From assembly GCA_015222795.1 (NCBI GenBank), contig JADFVY010000211.1, forward strand, positions 1 to 26,293: a stretch of 26,293 nucleotides of DNA, read 5' to 3'. Of the stretch, positions 8,454 to 16,721 are shown in pieces. The notes under the pieces were generated by a model. The model ran no database searches. It was not told the DNA's origin and saw only the letters and a list, made by a program, of their open reading frames with translations. Origin of the DNA: Pseudomonadota bacterium. Its GTDB lineage: Bacteria; Pseudomonadota; Alphaproteobacteria; UBA8366; JADFVY01. Every line of letters starts with the position of its first letter. Position 1 is the stretch's first letter. The translations under genes and the position numbers were made by a program.

Positions 8454-9278
8454 TTAGTGGGACAAAAGCACCGGCACCGTCATATGTCCCAGAATGTGTC
8501 TTGTCGCCCCACCCAACACCAGTTCGCGCATGCGCGAATGGCCATAGGCGCCCATCACCACCAGGTCGGCGCCGCTGTCCGCAACCTGATTCAGCAGCAC
8601 GTCGCCCACCTCAATGTCAAGGCCCGAGGTTTTGCTGGCTTGGGCTTTCAGGCCGTGGCGCGCCAGATGTTTGGCAATGTCCGCGCCCGGTATGTCGCCA
8701 ATACCGCGGGGTTCAACGGCGAACACCTCGATGCTGTCAGCGGATTCCAGAATCGGCATCGCGTCCGAGACCGCGCGCGCGGCCTCGCGGCTGGCATTCC
8801 AGGCGATCAGCACTTTTTTGCCGATCTCTGCCGGCGCGCCAATATAGGGGATGACCAGAATCGGGCGGCCGCTGACCATGATCAGATCGTCGGCAAGATC
8901 ATCGCCACTGGCGGGGCCTTCGGGTCCGCTCTGGGAAATTACCGTCAGGTCGGCGTAACGGCTGCGCAGCGATAGCGCTTCCAATGTCCGGCCGCTGGCC
9001 ACTGACCATCCGCTTTTGCCGGTCAGTCCGGCCGCGCGAACCGCATCGTCAAAGATCTCACGCGCCTTGTCCAGGGCCACCTGGCGCTGTTGCTTGAGAA
9101 TTTCCACCGCCGACTGCGGGATCTCGACGCCTACATAGCCCGGTATTTCAGGCGGCTGGTTGACCGCCAGCCCGGTCAGATGCGCATCGTGCCGCAACGC
9201 CAACGAGCAGGCGGCCGCCACCGTGCCGGGGGCTTGCGCGGAATTATCGACATAAACCAGAATATCCTTTAACGGCAT
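8454..9278 (-). CDS. Universal stress protein with two UspA domains
   Basis: A cytoplasmic protein with tandem UspA domains, 274 residues, roughly 1-145 and 152-274. The second domain keeps the nucleotide-binding pattern G-2x-G-9x-G: Gly243, Gly246 and Gly256 in the MGAYGHSRMRELVLGGATR region. The first domain has lost it (SQSGPEGPASGDDLADD), so probably only the C-terminal half binds ATP. This asymmetric layout is common in tandem Usp proteins. It lies between dppF (78 bases upstream) and the ribokinase gene (33 bases downstream) on the same strand. The ATG has an AGAGG site. Its biochemical role is unknown; a link to starvation or stress control of the transporter is inference. Confidence 0.92.
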   Translation of the reverse strand: MPLKDILVYVDNSAQAPGTVAAACSLALRHDAHLTGLAVNQPPEIPGYVGVEIPQSAVEILKQQRQVALDKAREIFDDAVRAAGLTGKSGWSVASGRTLEALSLRSRYADLTVISQSGPEGPASGDDLADDLIMVSGRPILVIPYIGAPAEIGKKVLIAWNASREAARAVSDAMPILESADSIEVFAVEPRGIGDIPGADIAKHLARHGLKAQASKTSGLDIEVGDVLLNQVADSGADLVVMGAYGHSRMRELVLGGATRHILGHMTVPVLLSH

Positions 9279-9355
9279 TTTCCGAACCTCTTGTTAACAT
9301 ATGAAATCCCAAATCCGACTCTCGCATAAATGGCCGGGAACGTCATTGATTTCCC

Positions 9356-10357
9356 TCAAAATATCGCGCCCGGCGGCGGAGCCGTATCAATACGCCCTTC
9401 CTCGACGCCATGGCAGGCGACAAGCTGGCCGCCGGCATCGATGCCTTCGGGGAATTCCACGCGGCAACGTTCGTTAGCGTAAGCACAGCGTGGATGGAAG
9501 GCGCATCCCGGTGGCGGATCGATGGGCGAGGGAAGTTCGCCCACCAGCTTGATCCGCGTGCCGCGCCGCCGTGGGTCGGCAACCGGCGTACTGGACAGCA
9601 ATGCGCGCGTATAAGGGTGTCTGGGCGTGGTGAATATCGCCTCGCGCGGCCCCTGTTCCACCGCGCGGCCGAGATACATCACCATGACCTCGTCGGCGAA
9701 ATGGCGAACGACGCTCAGGTCGTGCGAGATAAACAGATAGGTGAGGTTGAACTCTTCCTGCAGATCGACGAGAAGATTCAGCACTTGCGCCTGGATTGAC
9801 ACGTCGAGCGCGGAAACCGGTTCGTCCAGCACGATCAGTTTCGGCCGCAGCATCAGCGCCCGCGCGATCGCGATGCGCTGGCGCTGGCCGCCCGAGAACA
9901 TATGCGGATAGCGGTCGTAATATTCCGGCCGCAGTCCGACGCGGTCCATCATTTCGCGGGCCGCGTCTGCTCGCTCCCTAGCATTCATCGCGGTGTTTAT
10001 AACCAGCGATTCCTCCAGAATTGCGCCAACCTTTTTTCGGGGATTCAGCGAACCATAGGGATCCTGAAAAACGATTTGCACCTTCTTGCGCAATTCGCGG
10101 AGTGTCGGTTTGTCGGCTGCCCCCGCGTCAACGCCATCCAGCCGCAGAATACCTGAAGACGGGCGCTCGATCAGGGTCACGAGGCGGGCGAGGGTGGATT
10201 TTCCGCAGCCCGATTCCCCGACGACCGCCAGTGTTTTGCCGGCGGGCATGGAGAAACTGGTTCCCCGCAATGCCTTCAGTGTTACGTTCCCGGAAAACAG
10301 ACCCTGGCCCACCTGATAATGGCGAGCCAGATCGACAGCTTCGACGACGGGCGTCAT
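9356..10357 (-). CDS. dppF: Dipeptide/oligopeptide ABC transporter ATP-binding protein DppF
   Basis: One of two ATPases that power the dipeptide-type importer. In the 333-residue protein the Walker A is GESGCGKST (47-55), the Q-loop Gln98, the signature FSGGQRQR (154-161), Walker B LIVLDEP (174-180) and the switch His212. The C-terminal oligopeptide-transporter extension has four cysteines (285, 291, 298, 315), a pattern associated with an iron-sulfur cluster in some Opp/Dpp ATPases. I chose the ATG at 10357 because it overlaps the dppD stop as ATGA. An open frame continues upstream to 10441, but that part lies inside dppD and looks non-native. Confidence 0.95.
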   Translation of the reverse strand: MTPVVEAVDLARHYQVGQGLFSGNVTLKALRGTSFSMPAGKTLAVVGESGCGKSTLARLVTLIERPSSGILRLDGVDAGAADKPTLRELRKKVQIVFQDPYGSLNPRKKVGAILEESLVINTAMNARERADAAREMMDRVGLRPEYYDRYPHMFSGGQRQRIAIARALMLRPKLIVLDEPVSALDVSIQAQVLNLLVDLQEEFNLTYLFISHDLSVVRHFADEVMVMYLGRAVEQGPREAIFTTPRHPYTRALLSSTPVADPRRRGTRIKLVGELPSPIDPPPGCAFHPRCAYANERCRVEFPEGIDAGGQLVACHGVEEGRIDTAPPPGAIF

Positions 10358-11325
10358 GCGTCGCCCCCCGTCAGAGGATAATGGCAGCGCACTGCCGATC
10401 CTCCCGCGGATTCCGACAACGCCGGCGGTTCGATGCGGCATTTGTCGGTCACCTGGCCGCAGCGCGGGTTGAACAGGCAGCCCTCCGGGCGGTCGCCGAG
10501 GCCCGGCACCACGCCGGCTATGGTCGGCAGACGGGGCCCGGTGCTGCGTTCGGGAAGCGCATTCAGGAGCGCCGCCGTATAGGGGTGGCGGGGTGCCGAG
10601 AACAGGCCGTCGACGTCCTGTTTTTCAACCTGTTGGCCGGCATACTGCACGGTGACCCGCTGCGCGGTTTCTGCGACCACGGCCATATCGTGAGTGATCA
10701 GGACCAGCGCCATGCCATGTTCGCGCTGCAAATCCAGCAACAGGTCCAGAATTTGCGCCTGGATAGTAACGTCCAGCGCCGTCGTCGGCTCGTCGGCGAT
10801 CAGCAGGCGCGGGTTGCAGGCGATCGCCATGGCGATCATGACCCGTTGGCTCATGCCGCCCGAAAGCTGGTGCGGGAAGGCCTCGAGCCGGCTTTCGGGA
10901 GAGGGGATGCCGACCTGCTCCAGCAGTTCGATTGCCCGTTTGCGATGTTCCTTGCGGCTTCCGCCCAAATGGGTGGCCAGCATCTCGGTAATCTGGAATC
11001 CCGCGGTGAAGCATGGGTTCAGGCTGGTCATCGGTTCCTGGAAGATCATCGCCATGTCCTTGCCGCGGATAGACCGATGCTCGCGTTTCGACAGCGCCAG
11101 CAGGTTCCGCCCGTCGAACGACAACCGGTCAGCGGTTACGACGGCCGTCCAGGGCAGCAAGCCCATCAGCGCCAGCATGGCGACGCTCTTGCCCGATCCC
11201 GATTCACCGACGATGGCGACGACCTCTTCCCCGCCGACCGACAGATCGAGCCCGTCCACCGCCCTGAAAAGGCCGGCCTTGGTCCGAAAATCAACGGACA
11301 GGTTTCTGATTTCCAAAAGAGCCAT
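10354..11325 (-). CDS. dppD: Dipeptide ABC transporter ATP-binding protein DppD
   Basis: The partner ATPase of DppF, acting on the inner face of the membrane. The 323 residues contain Walker A GESGSGKS (40-47), Q-loop Gln96, signature LSGGMSQR (154-161), Walker B LLIADEP (174-180) and His212. Like DppF it ends in a cysteine-bearing domain (Cys283, 289, 296 and 314). The ATG at 11325 shares one base with the dppC stop (TAATG), and the gene's own stop overlaps the dppF start by four bases. This tight packing indicates translational coupling. Signature LSGGMSQR is typical of the DppD/OppD type and differs from the FSGGQRQR of DppF. Confidence 0.95.
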   Translation of the reverse strand: MALLEIRNLSVDFRTKAGLFRAVDGLDLSVGGEEVVAIVGESGSGKSVAMLALMGLLPWTAVVTADRLSFDGRNLLALSKREHRSIRGKDMAMIFQEPMTSLNPCFTAGFQITEMLATHLGGSRKEHRKRAIELLEQVGIPSPESRLEAFPHQLSGGMSQRVMIAMAIACNPRLLIADEPTTALDVTIQAQILDLLLDLQREHGMALVLITHDMAVVAETAQRVTVQYAGQQVEKQDVDGLFSAPRHPYTAALLNALPERSTGPRLPTIAGVVPGLGDRPEGCLFNPRCGQVTDKCRIEPPALSESAGGSAVRCHYPLTGGDA

Positions 11326-12218
11326 TAGCGTTTCAGTTTCGGGTCCAGGGCGTCGCGCAAACCGTCACCCATCAGATTGAAGGCAAGGACAGTCACCAGG
11401 ATCGCCAGGCCCGGGAAGGTCACAACCCACCAGGCCCGCAGCACGAATTCGCGAGAATCCGCCAGCAGCGTTCCCCATTCCGGGGTTGGCGGCTGTGCGC
11501 CCAATCCCAGGAAACCCAGCGCGGCGGCATCCAGGATCGCGCTGGAAAAGCTGAGCGTCGCCTGCACGATCAGAGGCGCCGCGCAGTTGGGCAGCACGGT
11601 GACAAGCATCAGTCGCGTGACGCCCGCCCCCGCGACCTTGCTGGCGGTCACATAGTCTCGCGACATCTCGCCGATCGCCGAGGCGCGGGTCAGCCGCACA
11701 TAGTGGGGCAGATAGACGATCGCCAGCGAGAACATCGAATTGATCAGGCTTGGCCCCAGGATCGCGACCACCACGATGGCCAGCAACAGGCTTGGTAATG
11801 CCAGCATGATATCCATGGCTCGCATGATCAGGCTCTCCACCGGCCCGCGCATAAAGGCGGCAACCAGCCCCAGCGCGATGCCCGCCGACAGTGACAGGGT
11901 CACCACGATAATTCCGATCATCAGCGAATATCGCGCGCCGTGGATGATGCGCGACAGCATATCGCGGCCGACCGCGTCCGTGCCCAGCGGGAACGCCAGG
12001 GAACCGCCTTCCTCCCAGAAGGGCGGCTGCAGCAGATGGTCGCGATATTGTTCGATCGGCGAATACGGCGCGATCAAATCGGCGAAAATCGCCAGCAGCG
12101 CAACCGTCACGATCACCGCCAGCCCCGCCACCGCGCCCCTGTTTTCACTGAAATAGCTCCAGAATTCGCGCAGCGGATGGGGTGGCTTGGGGATGGCAGT
12201 TTCTATTATCCCGGTCAT
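11325..12218 (-). CDS. dppC: Dipeptide ABC transporter permease DppC
   Basis: Membrane permease subunit of the dipeptide-type importer. The 297 residues begin with a short cytoplasmic arm and first helix (about 29-50), followed by the family segment LGTDAVGRDMLSR (78-90). The coupling loop that contacts the ATPases lies at about 188-216 (DYVTASKVAGAG). GLGAQPPTPEWG (238-249) is a further DppC/OppC hallmark. About six membrane helices are expected. The ATG overlaps the dppB stop by four bases. Confidence 0.95.
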   Translation of the reverse strand: MTGIIETAIPKPPHPLREFWSYFSENRGAVAGLAVIVTVALLAIFADLIAPYSPIEQYRDHLLQPPFWEEGGSLAFPLGTDAVGRDMLSRIIHGARYSLMIGIIVVTLSLSAGIALGLVAAFMRGPVESLIMRAMDIMLALPSLLLAIVVVAILGPSLINSMFSLAIVYLPHYVRLTRASAIGEMSRDYVTASKVAGAGVTRLMLVTVLPNCAAPLIVQATLSFSSAILDAAALGFLGLGAQPPTPEWGTLLADSREFVLRAWWVVTFPGLAILVTVLAFNLMGDGLRDALDPKLKR

Positions 12219-13231
12219 GACCTGCCTGCGTGTCGAATACGGGGGTTGATCAGCCCGTAGGCCAGATCGACAAAAAGATTCACTGTTATCACGATACAGG
12301 CGACCAGCAGGATTCCGCCCTGAACCGACGGATAGTCGCGCCGATAAATTGAATTAACCAGCCAGTTGCCGACGCCTGGCCAGGCGAAGATGGTTTCGGT
12401 CAGGATGGCGCCGGCCAGCAGGACGCCGGTCTGCAGGCCGATCGTGGTAATGACCGGGATCAGTGCGTTGCGCAGCGCATGCAGCCCGATAATGCGCGCC
12501 GGGCCCAGGCCCTTGGCATGGGCTGTACGGATGTAATCCTCGCCCAGCACCTCCAGCATTGCCGAGCGCGTCTGGCGCGCAATCACCGCCAGCGGGATCG
12601 TGCCTAGCACGATCGTCGGCAAGATCAGATGCCGCAGCGCTGATTTGAAAGCACCGGATTCATCGATCAGCAGGCTGTCGATCAGCATGAAGCCGGTGAT
12701 TGGTTCGATATAGTAAAGCACCGATATGCGCCCGGATACCGGCGTCCAGCCCAAAGTCCCGGAAAACAGGATGATCAGCAGCAGCCCCCACCAGAATATC
12801 GGCATCGAATAGCCGGTCAGCGATATTCCCATGACCGTGTGGTCGAATACGGATCCACGGCGCACGGCGGCCAGAATTCCCACCGGAAGCCCGATCGCGA
12901 GGGCGAAGAAAAGGGCCATGAAGGAGAGTTCGATGGTGGCCGGGAAAAGGGTCAGGAATTCGCTAAGAACAGGTTCCCGGCTGACGATCGAGGTGCCGAA
13001 ATCGCCCCGCAGAAGCTTGCCGATGAAGCCCAGATACTGCTCCCACAGCGGGCGGTCATATCCGAATTCCTTCAGTAGGTATGCGTGGCGTTCGGGGTCG
13101 ATGCCGCGTTCGCCAACCAGCAGTTCTATGGGATCGCCTGGAATCAACCTGATCAGGAAAAAGGCAACGACCGTAACTCCGAAAAATGTCGGAACGACCA
13201 TGCCAAAACGGGTGAGGAAAAAGCGAAACAC
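12215..13231 (-). CDS. dppB: Dipeptide ABC transporter permease DppB
   Basis: The other permease subunit of the dipeptide-type importer, 338 residues. The first helix (about 9-29) ends in the family motif RLIPGDP (28-34). FGYDRPLWEQY (56-66) and the coupling loop DYIRTAHAKGLG (232-243) are typical of DppB/OppB. The C-terminal FAWPGVGNWLVNSI segment is also conserved. The start is GTG at 13231, needed to include the whole first helix; its ribosome site is weak. It follows dppA1 by 76 bases, a gap largely filled by a strong stem-loop, and overlaps dppC by four bases. Confidence 0.95.
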   Translation of the reverse strand: MFRFFLTRFGMVVPTFFGVTVVAFFLIRLIPGDPIELLVGERGIDPERHAYLLKEFGYDRPLWEQYLGFIGKLLRGDFGTSIVSREPVLSEFLTLFPATIELSFMALFFALAIGLPVGILAAVRRGSVFDHTVMGISLTGYSMPIFWWGLLLIILFSGTLGWTPVSGRISVLYYIEPITGFMLIDSLLIDESGAFKSALRHLILPTIVLGTIPLAVIARQTRSAMLEVLGEDYIRTAHAKGLGPARIIGLHALRNALIPVITTIGLQTGVLLAGAILTETIFAWPGVGNWLVNSIYRRDYPSVQGGILLVACIVITVNLFVDLAYGLINPRIRHAGRS

Positions 13232-13258
13232 TGTCAGGCGAAAGGGATAGCCGCAAGA

Positions 13259-13290
13259 TTGGATGGGCGGGATTTTCCCCGCCCATCCAA
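13259..13290 (-). terminator. Intra-operon stem-loop between dppA1 and dppB
   Basis: A perfect 13-bp inverted repeat (TTGGATGGGCGGG and its complement) flanks a six-base loop, 17 bases after the dppA1 stop. There is no U run on the minus-strand transcript after it. It is therefore more likely an mRNA 3'-end stabiliser or partial attenuator than a full terminator. Its position would allow the binding protein to exceed the permease. Confidence 0.75.
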
Positions 13291-13307
13291 CGGAGCCATC
13301 CGGAACG

Positions 13308-14900
13308 CTATTTCAGGTCGACGCCATAGAAGATATGGCCGCCGAACGGATCTATACGGTAATCCGAAACTTCCTTGCGCACCGGCATGAAGACGACCGA
13401 ATGGGCAATTGTTACCCAGGGGGCTTCTTCCTTGAAGACCAACTGAGCTTTTTCATAAAGCGCGGTCCGCTCGCCGATATCGCTGGTTCGCTTGGCCTTG
13501 ATCAGAAGATCGTTAAACGGTTCATGGCACCAGCGCGCGCGGTTGGTTCCGTCCTTGGCGGCGTCGCAGCCCAGCAGCACATAGAGGAAGTTATCCGGGT
13601 CGCCATTGTCGCCGGTCCAGCCCAGCAAGACCGTGTCGTGCTCGCCGTTCTTAGAGCGTTTCAGATACTCACCCCATTCGAAGGTCACGATCTCCGCCTC
13701 GACGCCGATCTTGGCCCAGTCGGCCTGGATTATCTCGGCCATGCGTTTGGCGTTCGGGTTGTAGGGGCGCTGCACGGGCATGGCCCAGATATTGGTTTTC
13801 AGGCCCGCGGCCCCGGCCTCGGCCAGCAATGCCTTTGCCTTGGCGGGGTCATAGGGATAATCCTTGGTGGCCTCGTTATAGGACCAGATGGTCGGCGGGA
13901 TCGGGTTCTTGGCCGCCTTGCCGGCGCCCTGGAAGACCGCGTCGATGATCGACTGTTTGTTGATCGCCATGTTCAACGCCTGGCGAACCCGCTTGTCGTC
14001 GAAGGGTTTTTTCTCGACGTTGAAGGCCAGATAACCGACGTTCAGACCTTCCTGTTCAAGCACGTTGATATCGGCATTGGCCTTTATCGCGTCGATATCG
14101 GCCGGGTTCGGATAAGGCATGACGTGGCATTCGCCAGCCTTTAGCTTTTGATAGCGCACGCTGGCATCCGGCGTGATCGCGAAGATCAGCGTATCGACCG
14201 CCGCCTTGCCGTCCCAATAGTCCGGATGGGCCTTGTAGCGGATGACCGCGTCCTTCTGATACTGGACCAGTTGGAAGGGACCGGTGCCGACCGGTTCCAG
14301 GTCAGCCTTCTCGGGCGTACCCGCCGCCATCATTTTATCGGCATGTTCGGCCGACATGATGGATGCGAAATCCATCGCCATATTGGCGATGAAGGGCGCT
14401 TCCGGCTCGTTCAGAACGAATTTAACCGTGTAGTCGTCGACCTTCACGATGGCCTTGATCAGCGCGGGCATGCTCATGCCCTGGTAATACTCGTAAGTGC
14501 CGCCCGAAATCTTGTAATAGGGGTGGTTTTCGTCACCCTGGCGATTGAAGCTGTGCAGCACGTCGTCGGCATTGAAATCGCGCGACGGCGTGAAGTTCTT
14601 CGTGGTGTGGAATTTGACGCCCTTGCGCAGCTTGAAGGTATAGCTCAGTTCGTCGCTCGACGCTTCCCAGGTTTCGGCAAGGCCGGGAACGATCTTGGTG
14701 CTGCCGCGCTCGAATTCGACCAGCTTGTTGAACAGCGTGCGCGAAGAGGCGTCGAAGGTCGTACCGGAAGTATAAAGCGAGGGGTTGAAGCCTTCCGGAC
14801 TTCCCTCCGAGCAATAGACCAGTGTCTTGGCCGAAACGGTCGATGAAAACGCCAAGGCCGCGCACAAGCTGGCCGTAGCCGCAAAAATACGGTGTTTCAC
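13308..14900 (-). CDS. dppA: Dipeptide ABC transporter substrate-binding protein (DppA, copy 1)
   Basis: Periplasmic binding protein of the SBP_bac_5 family, 530 residues. It has a Sec signal peptide with likely cleavage after VSA (residue 24). Typical DppA landmarks are present: the early LVYCSEGSPEGFNP (27-40), VGTGPFQLV (204-212), YQKLKAGECHV (250-260) and GWTGDNGDPDN (427-437). By alignment from memory, Asp431 corresponds to E. coli DppA Asp408, which binds the peptide amino group. The start is GTG at 14900, with an AGGGAGA site seven bases upstream. It is the binding protein nearest to dppBCDF and has its own candidate promoter. Dipeptides are the likely ligand; related E. coli DppA also delivers 5-aminolevulinate and heme. 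Confidence 0.94.
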   Translation of the reverse strand: MKHRIFAATASLCAALAFSSTVSAKTLVYCSEGSPEGFNPSLYTSGTTFDASSRTLFNKLVEFERGSTKIVPGLAETWEASSDELSYTFKLRKGVKFHTTKNFTPSRDFNADDVLHSFNRQGDENHPYYKISGGTYEYYQGMSMPALIKAIVKVDDYTVKFVLNEPEAPFIANMAMDFASIMSAEHADKMMAAGTPEKADLEPVGTGPFQLVQYQKDAVIRYKAHPDYWDGKAAVDTLIFAITPDASVRYQKLKAGECHVMPYPNPADIDAIKANADINVLEQEGLNVGYLAFNVEKKPFDDKRVRQALNMAINKQSIIDAVFQGAGKAAKNPIPPTIWSYNEATKDYPYDPAKAKALLAEAGAAGLKTNIWAMPVQRPYNPNAKRMAEIIQADWAKIGVEAEIVTFEWGEYLKRSKNGEHDTVLLGWTGDNGDPDNFLYVLLGCDAAKDGTNRARWCHEPFNDLLIKAKRTSDIGERTALYEKAQLVFKEEAPWVTIAHSVVFMPVRKEVSDYRIDPFGGHIFYGVDLK

Positions 14901-14926
14901 TTTGTTGTCTCCCTGTCATGTTCCAG

Positions 14927-14944
14927 TTGACCCGATCGGGTCAA
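14927..14944. promoter_or_regulatory. 18-bp perfect palindrome in the dppA1 leader (candidate operator)
   Basis: TTGACCCGATCGGGTCAA reads identically on both strands. It lies 26 bases upstream of the dppA1 start, and about 65-82 bases after the start point predicted from the promoter at 15016-15045. The transcript side lacks a U run, so it looks like a protein-binding site or a leader hairpin rather than a terminator. The regulator is unknown. Confidence 0.5.
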
Positions 14945-15015
14945 TCCTTTCGCCTGCTCTGTGGCGAATTAGTCTTGTGACTCTTTAGTAGGTTATTCGT
15001 TGGTAATTTCGTAAA

Positions 15016-15045
15016 ATGCTAGGCTTCTTTCCGGTATGCTGTCAA
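15016..15045 (-). promoter_or_regulatory. Candidate sigma70 promoter for dppA1
   Basis: On the minus strand a perfect -35 TTGACA (15045-15040) is followed, after 18 bases, by TAGCAT (15021-15016), which matches four of six -10 positions. Transcription would start near 15009, giving a leader of about 108 bases that includes the 18-bp palindrome. It lies between dppA2 and dppA1, so it would let dppA1BCDF be transcribed without dppA2. Confidence 0.5.
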
Positions 15046-15085
15046 TCTATCTTGCACACCGTGCTTTCCGGGTCCGCCCGCCGCC

Positions 15086-16678
15086 CTATTTCAGGTCAAC
15101 GCCATAGAAATAATGTCCACCAAGCGGGAATGTGCGGTAATTCATGACTTCGTTTCGCATCGGCGTGAAACTGATCGAATGGGCCATGGGGAGGATGGGA
15201 ATTTCCTCGTCGAGAATTGCCTGCGCCAGTTCGTACAGGGTCTCGCGTTCGCCCGGGGTTTTGGCGCGGGCAGCCTCGTTCAGCAGGCGGTCGAAATTCT
15301 CGTTGCACCAATAGGATCTGTTGGCGCCCGAATCTGCAGCCTCGCAACCCAGGATCGGGGCAAGGAAGAGGCTCCGGTCCAGGGTTTCCGCGACCCAACC
15401 GAACAGCGCAACATCGTGCTGCCCGACCATGGTCTGCTTGATGAAGTCGCGGCCCGTGACGATGATGATTCTCGACTCCACACCGATTTTCAGCCAATCT
15501 TCGTGGATCATTTCCGCGGTGCGCCGGGCGTCCGGCATGTAGGGCCTGGCGACGGGGCTCGGCCAGATCTCGATCTCCAGCCCGGAAACGCCGGCTTCTT
15601 TCAGTAAACGCTTCGCGCCCTCGGGATCCGCGGGCGGTGGTGGTGGTGGCTTTCCGCGAGACCACAGGCCCCGTGGCGCCATGGTCGTCGCCGGGCGGCC
15701 GATACCCTGGTATATTTTTTCCAATATAGCTTCTCGGTCGATCGCCATTGCCAGCGCCTTGCGTACACGCGGATCTTTCAGCGATGACTGGCTGGTGTTG
15801 AAAGCCAGATAACCGACATCCATCCCGACCTGGCGCACCAGCTTGACATCGCCATCGAGCGTCATGGCAGGGATATCGGCGGGGTCCGGGTTGGCGATGA
15901 GATGGCATTCGCGGTCGCGCAGTTTCTGATAGCGCACAGTGGCGTCCGGGGTGATGGTGAACACCAGATTGTCCAGCGGTGTCTTGCCGCGCCAATAATC
16001 CCGGTGCGCCACATAGCGGATCAACGCATCCCGTTGATGCTGGACCAACTGAAACGGCCCCGTTCCCACGGGCTCATTATCCAGCCGTTCCGGCGTTTCC
16101 GCCGCCAGCATTGCACCGGCATATTCCGCCGACAGGATCGACGCGAAATCCAGCGTGAGTATCGACAGGATGGCCGGATAAGGGGATTCGAGCTCGAATA
16201 TGACGGTCCCGTTATCTCCGGCGATCACCGATTTTATGATTTTCGGTAGTCCCAGACCCTGGAAATAGGGGTAAACGCCGCCGGATACCTGATGATAAGG
16301 ATGCTTCGGATCCAGTTGCCGCATGAAGCTGAATACGACATCCTCGGCTGCGAGGGCGCGCGACGGCGTAAATTGGCGCGTCTTGTGAAACTGCACGTTC
16401 GGCCGCAACTGGAATTCGTACCGAAGCCCATCGTCCGAAACTTGCCAGGAAGTGGCAAGCGAGGGAACGATTTCAGTGTTGCCCGGTTCGTAGGCGACCA
16501 ACCGGTCGTAAATCTGGCGCGAGGAGGCGTCGAACGTCGCCTGGCGGAAAGAGAGCTGCGGATTGAGGGTGTCCGGGCTTTCGTCGGAACAGAATACGAG
16601 CGTTTTCACCTGTGCGGTGGCCTCGCCAGCGAACGCTACCAGGAACAGAGCCGCCAAAAGAAAACGCAGAATCTTCAC
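15086..16678 (-). CDS. Second SBP_bac_5 peptide-type ABC substrate-binding protein (dppA2, altered ligand motif)
   Basis: A paralogue of the neighbouring DppA, also 530 residues. It lines up with it without gaps at every landmark I checked (Cys30, VGTGPFQLVQ, RYQKL, GYLAFN 289-294, Gly444-Cys445 and the C-terminal FYGVDLK). It has a Sec signal with likely cleavage after ATA (residue 22). At 427-439 the DppA1 sequence GWTGDNGDPDNFL is replaced by GWVAETLDRSLFL, so the ammonium-binding Asp431 becomes Glu. A run of six prolines (344-349) replaces the DYPYDPAKA-type segment. These changes suggest a different ligand. The start is GTG with GGGAG nine bases upstream. It probably feeds the same DppBCDF permease. 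Loss of function is less likely, because length and the rest of the fold are intact. Confidence 0.92.
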   Translation of the reverse strand: MKILRFLLAALFLVAFAGEATAQVKTLVFCSDESPDTLNPQLSFRQATFDASSRQIYDRLVAYEPGNTEIVPSLATSWQVSDDGLRYEFQLRPNVQFHKTRQFTPSRALAAEDVVFSFMRQLDPKHPYHQVSGGVYPYFQGLGLPKIIKSVIAGDNGTVIFELESPYPAILSILTLDFASILSAEYAGAMLAAETPERLDNEPVGTGPFQLVQHQRDALIRYVAHRDYWRGKTPLDNLVFTITPDATVRYQKLRDRECHLIANPDPADIPAMTLDGDVKLVRQVGMDVGYLAFNTSQSSLKDPRVRKALAMAIDREAILEKIYQGIGRPATTMAPRGLWSRGKPPPPPPADPEGAKRLLKEAGVSGLEIEIWPSPVARPYMPDARRTAEMIHEDWLKIGVESRIIIVTGRDFIKQTMVGQHDVALFGWVAETLDRSLFLAPILGCEAADSGANRSYWCNENFDRLLNEAARAKTPGERETLYELAQAILDEEIPILPMAHSISFTPMRNEVMNYRTFPLGGHYFYGVDLK

Positions 16679-16721
16679 GCGTGGATGCTCCCATGGCTCC
16701 TGTCGTCGATCATTACAGGCT

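Noticed and set aside
10021..11328. A 435-codon open frame on the plus strand opposite dppD and the dppF start.
   Set aside because: It is antisense to well-supported ABC ATPase genes, has no recognisable domain, and is Arg/Gln/His-rich in the way of a GC-rich shadow frame.
13263..14144. A 293-codon plus-strand frame opposite dppA1.
   Set aside because: It is antisense to a complete, motif-bearing DppA and has no domain of its own.
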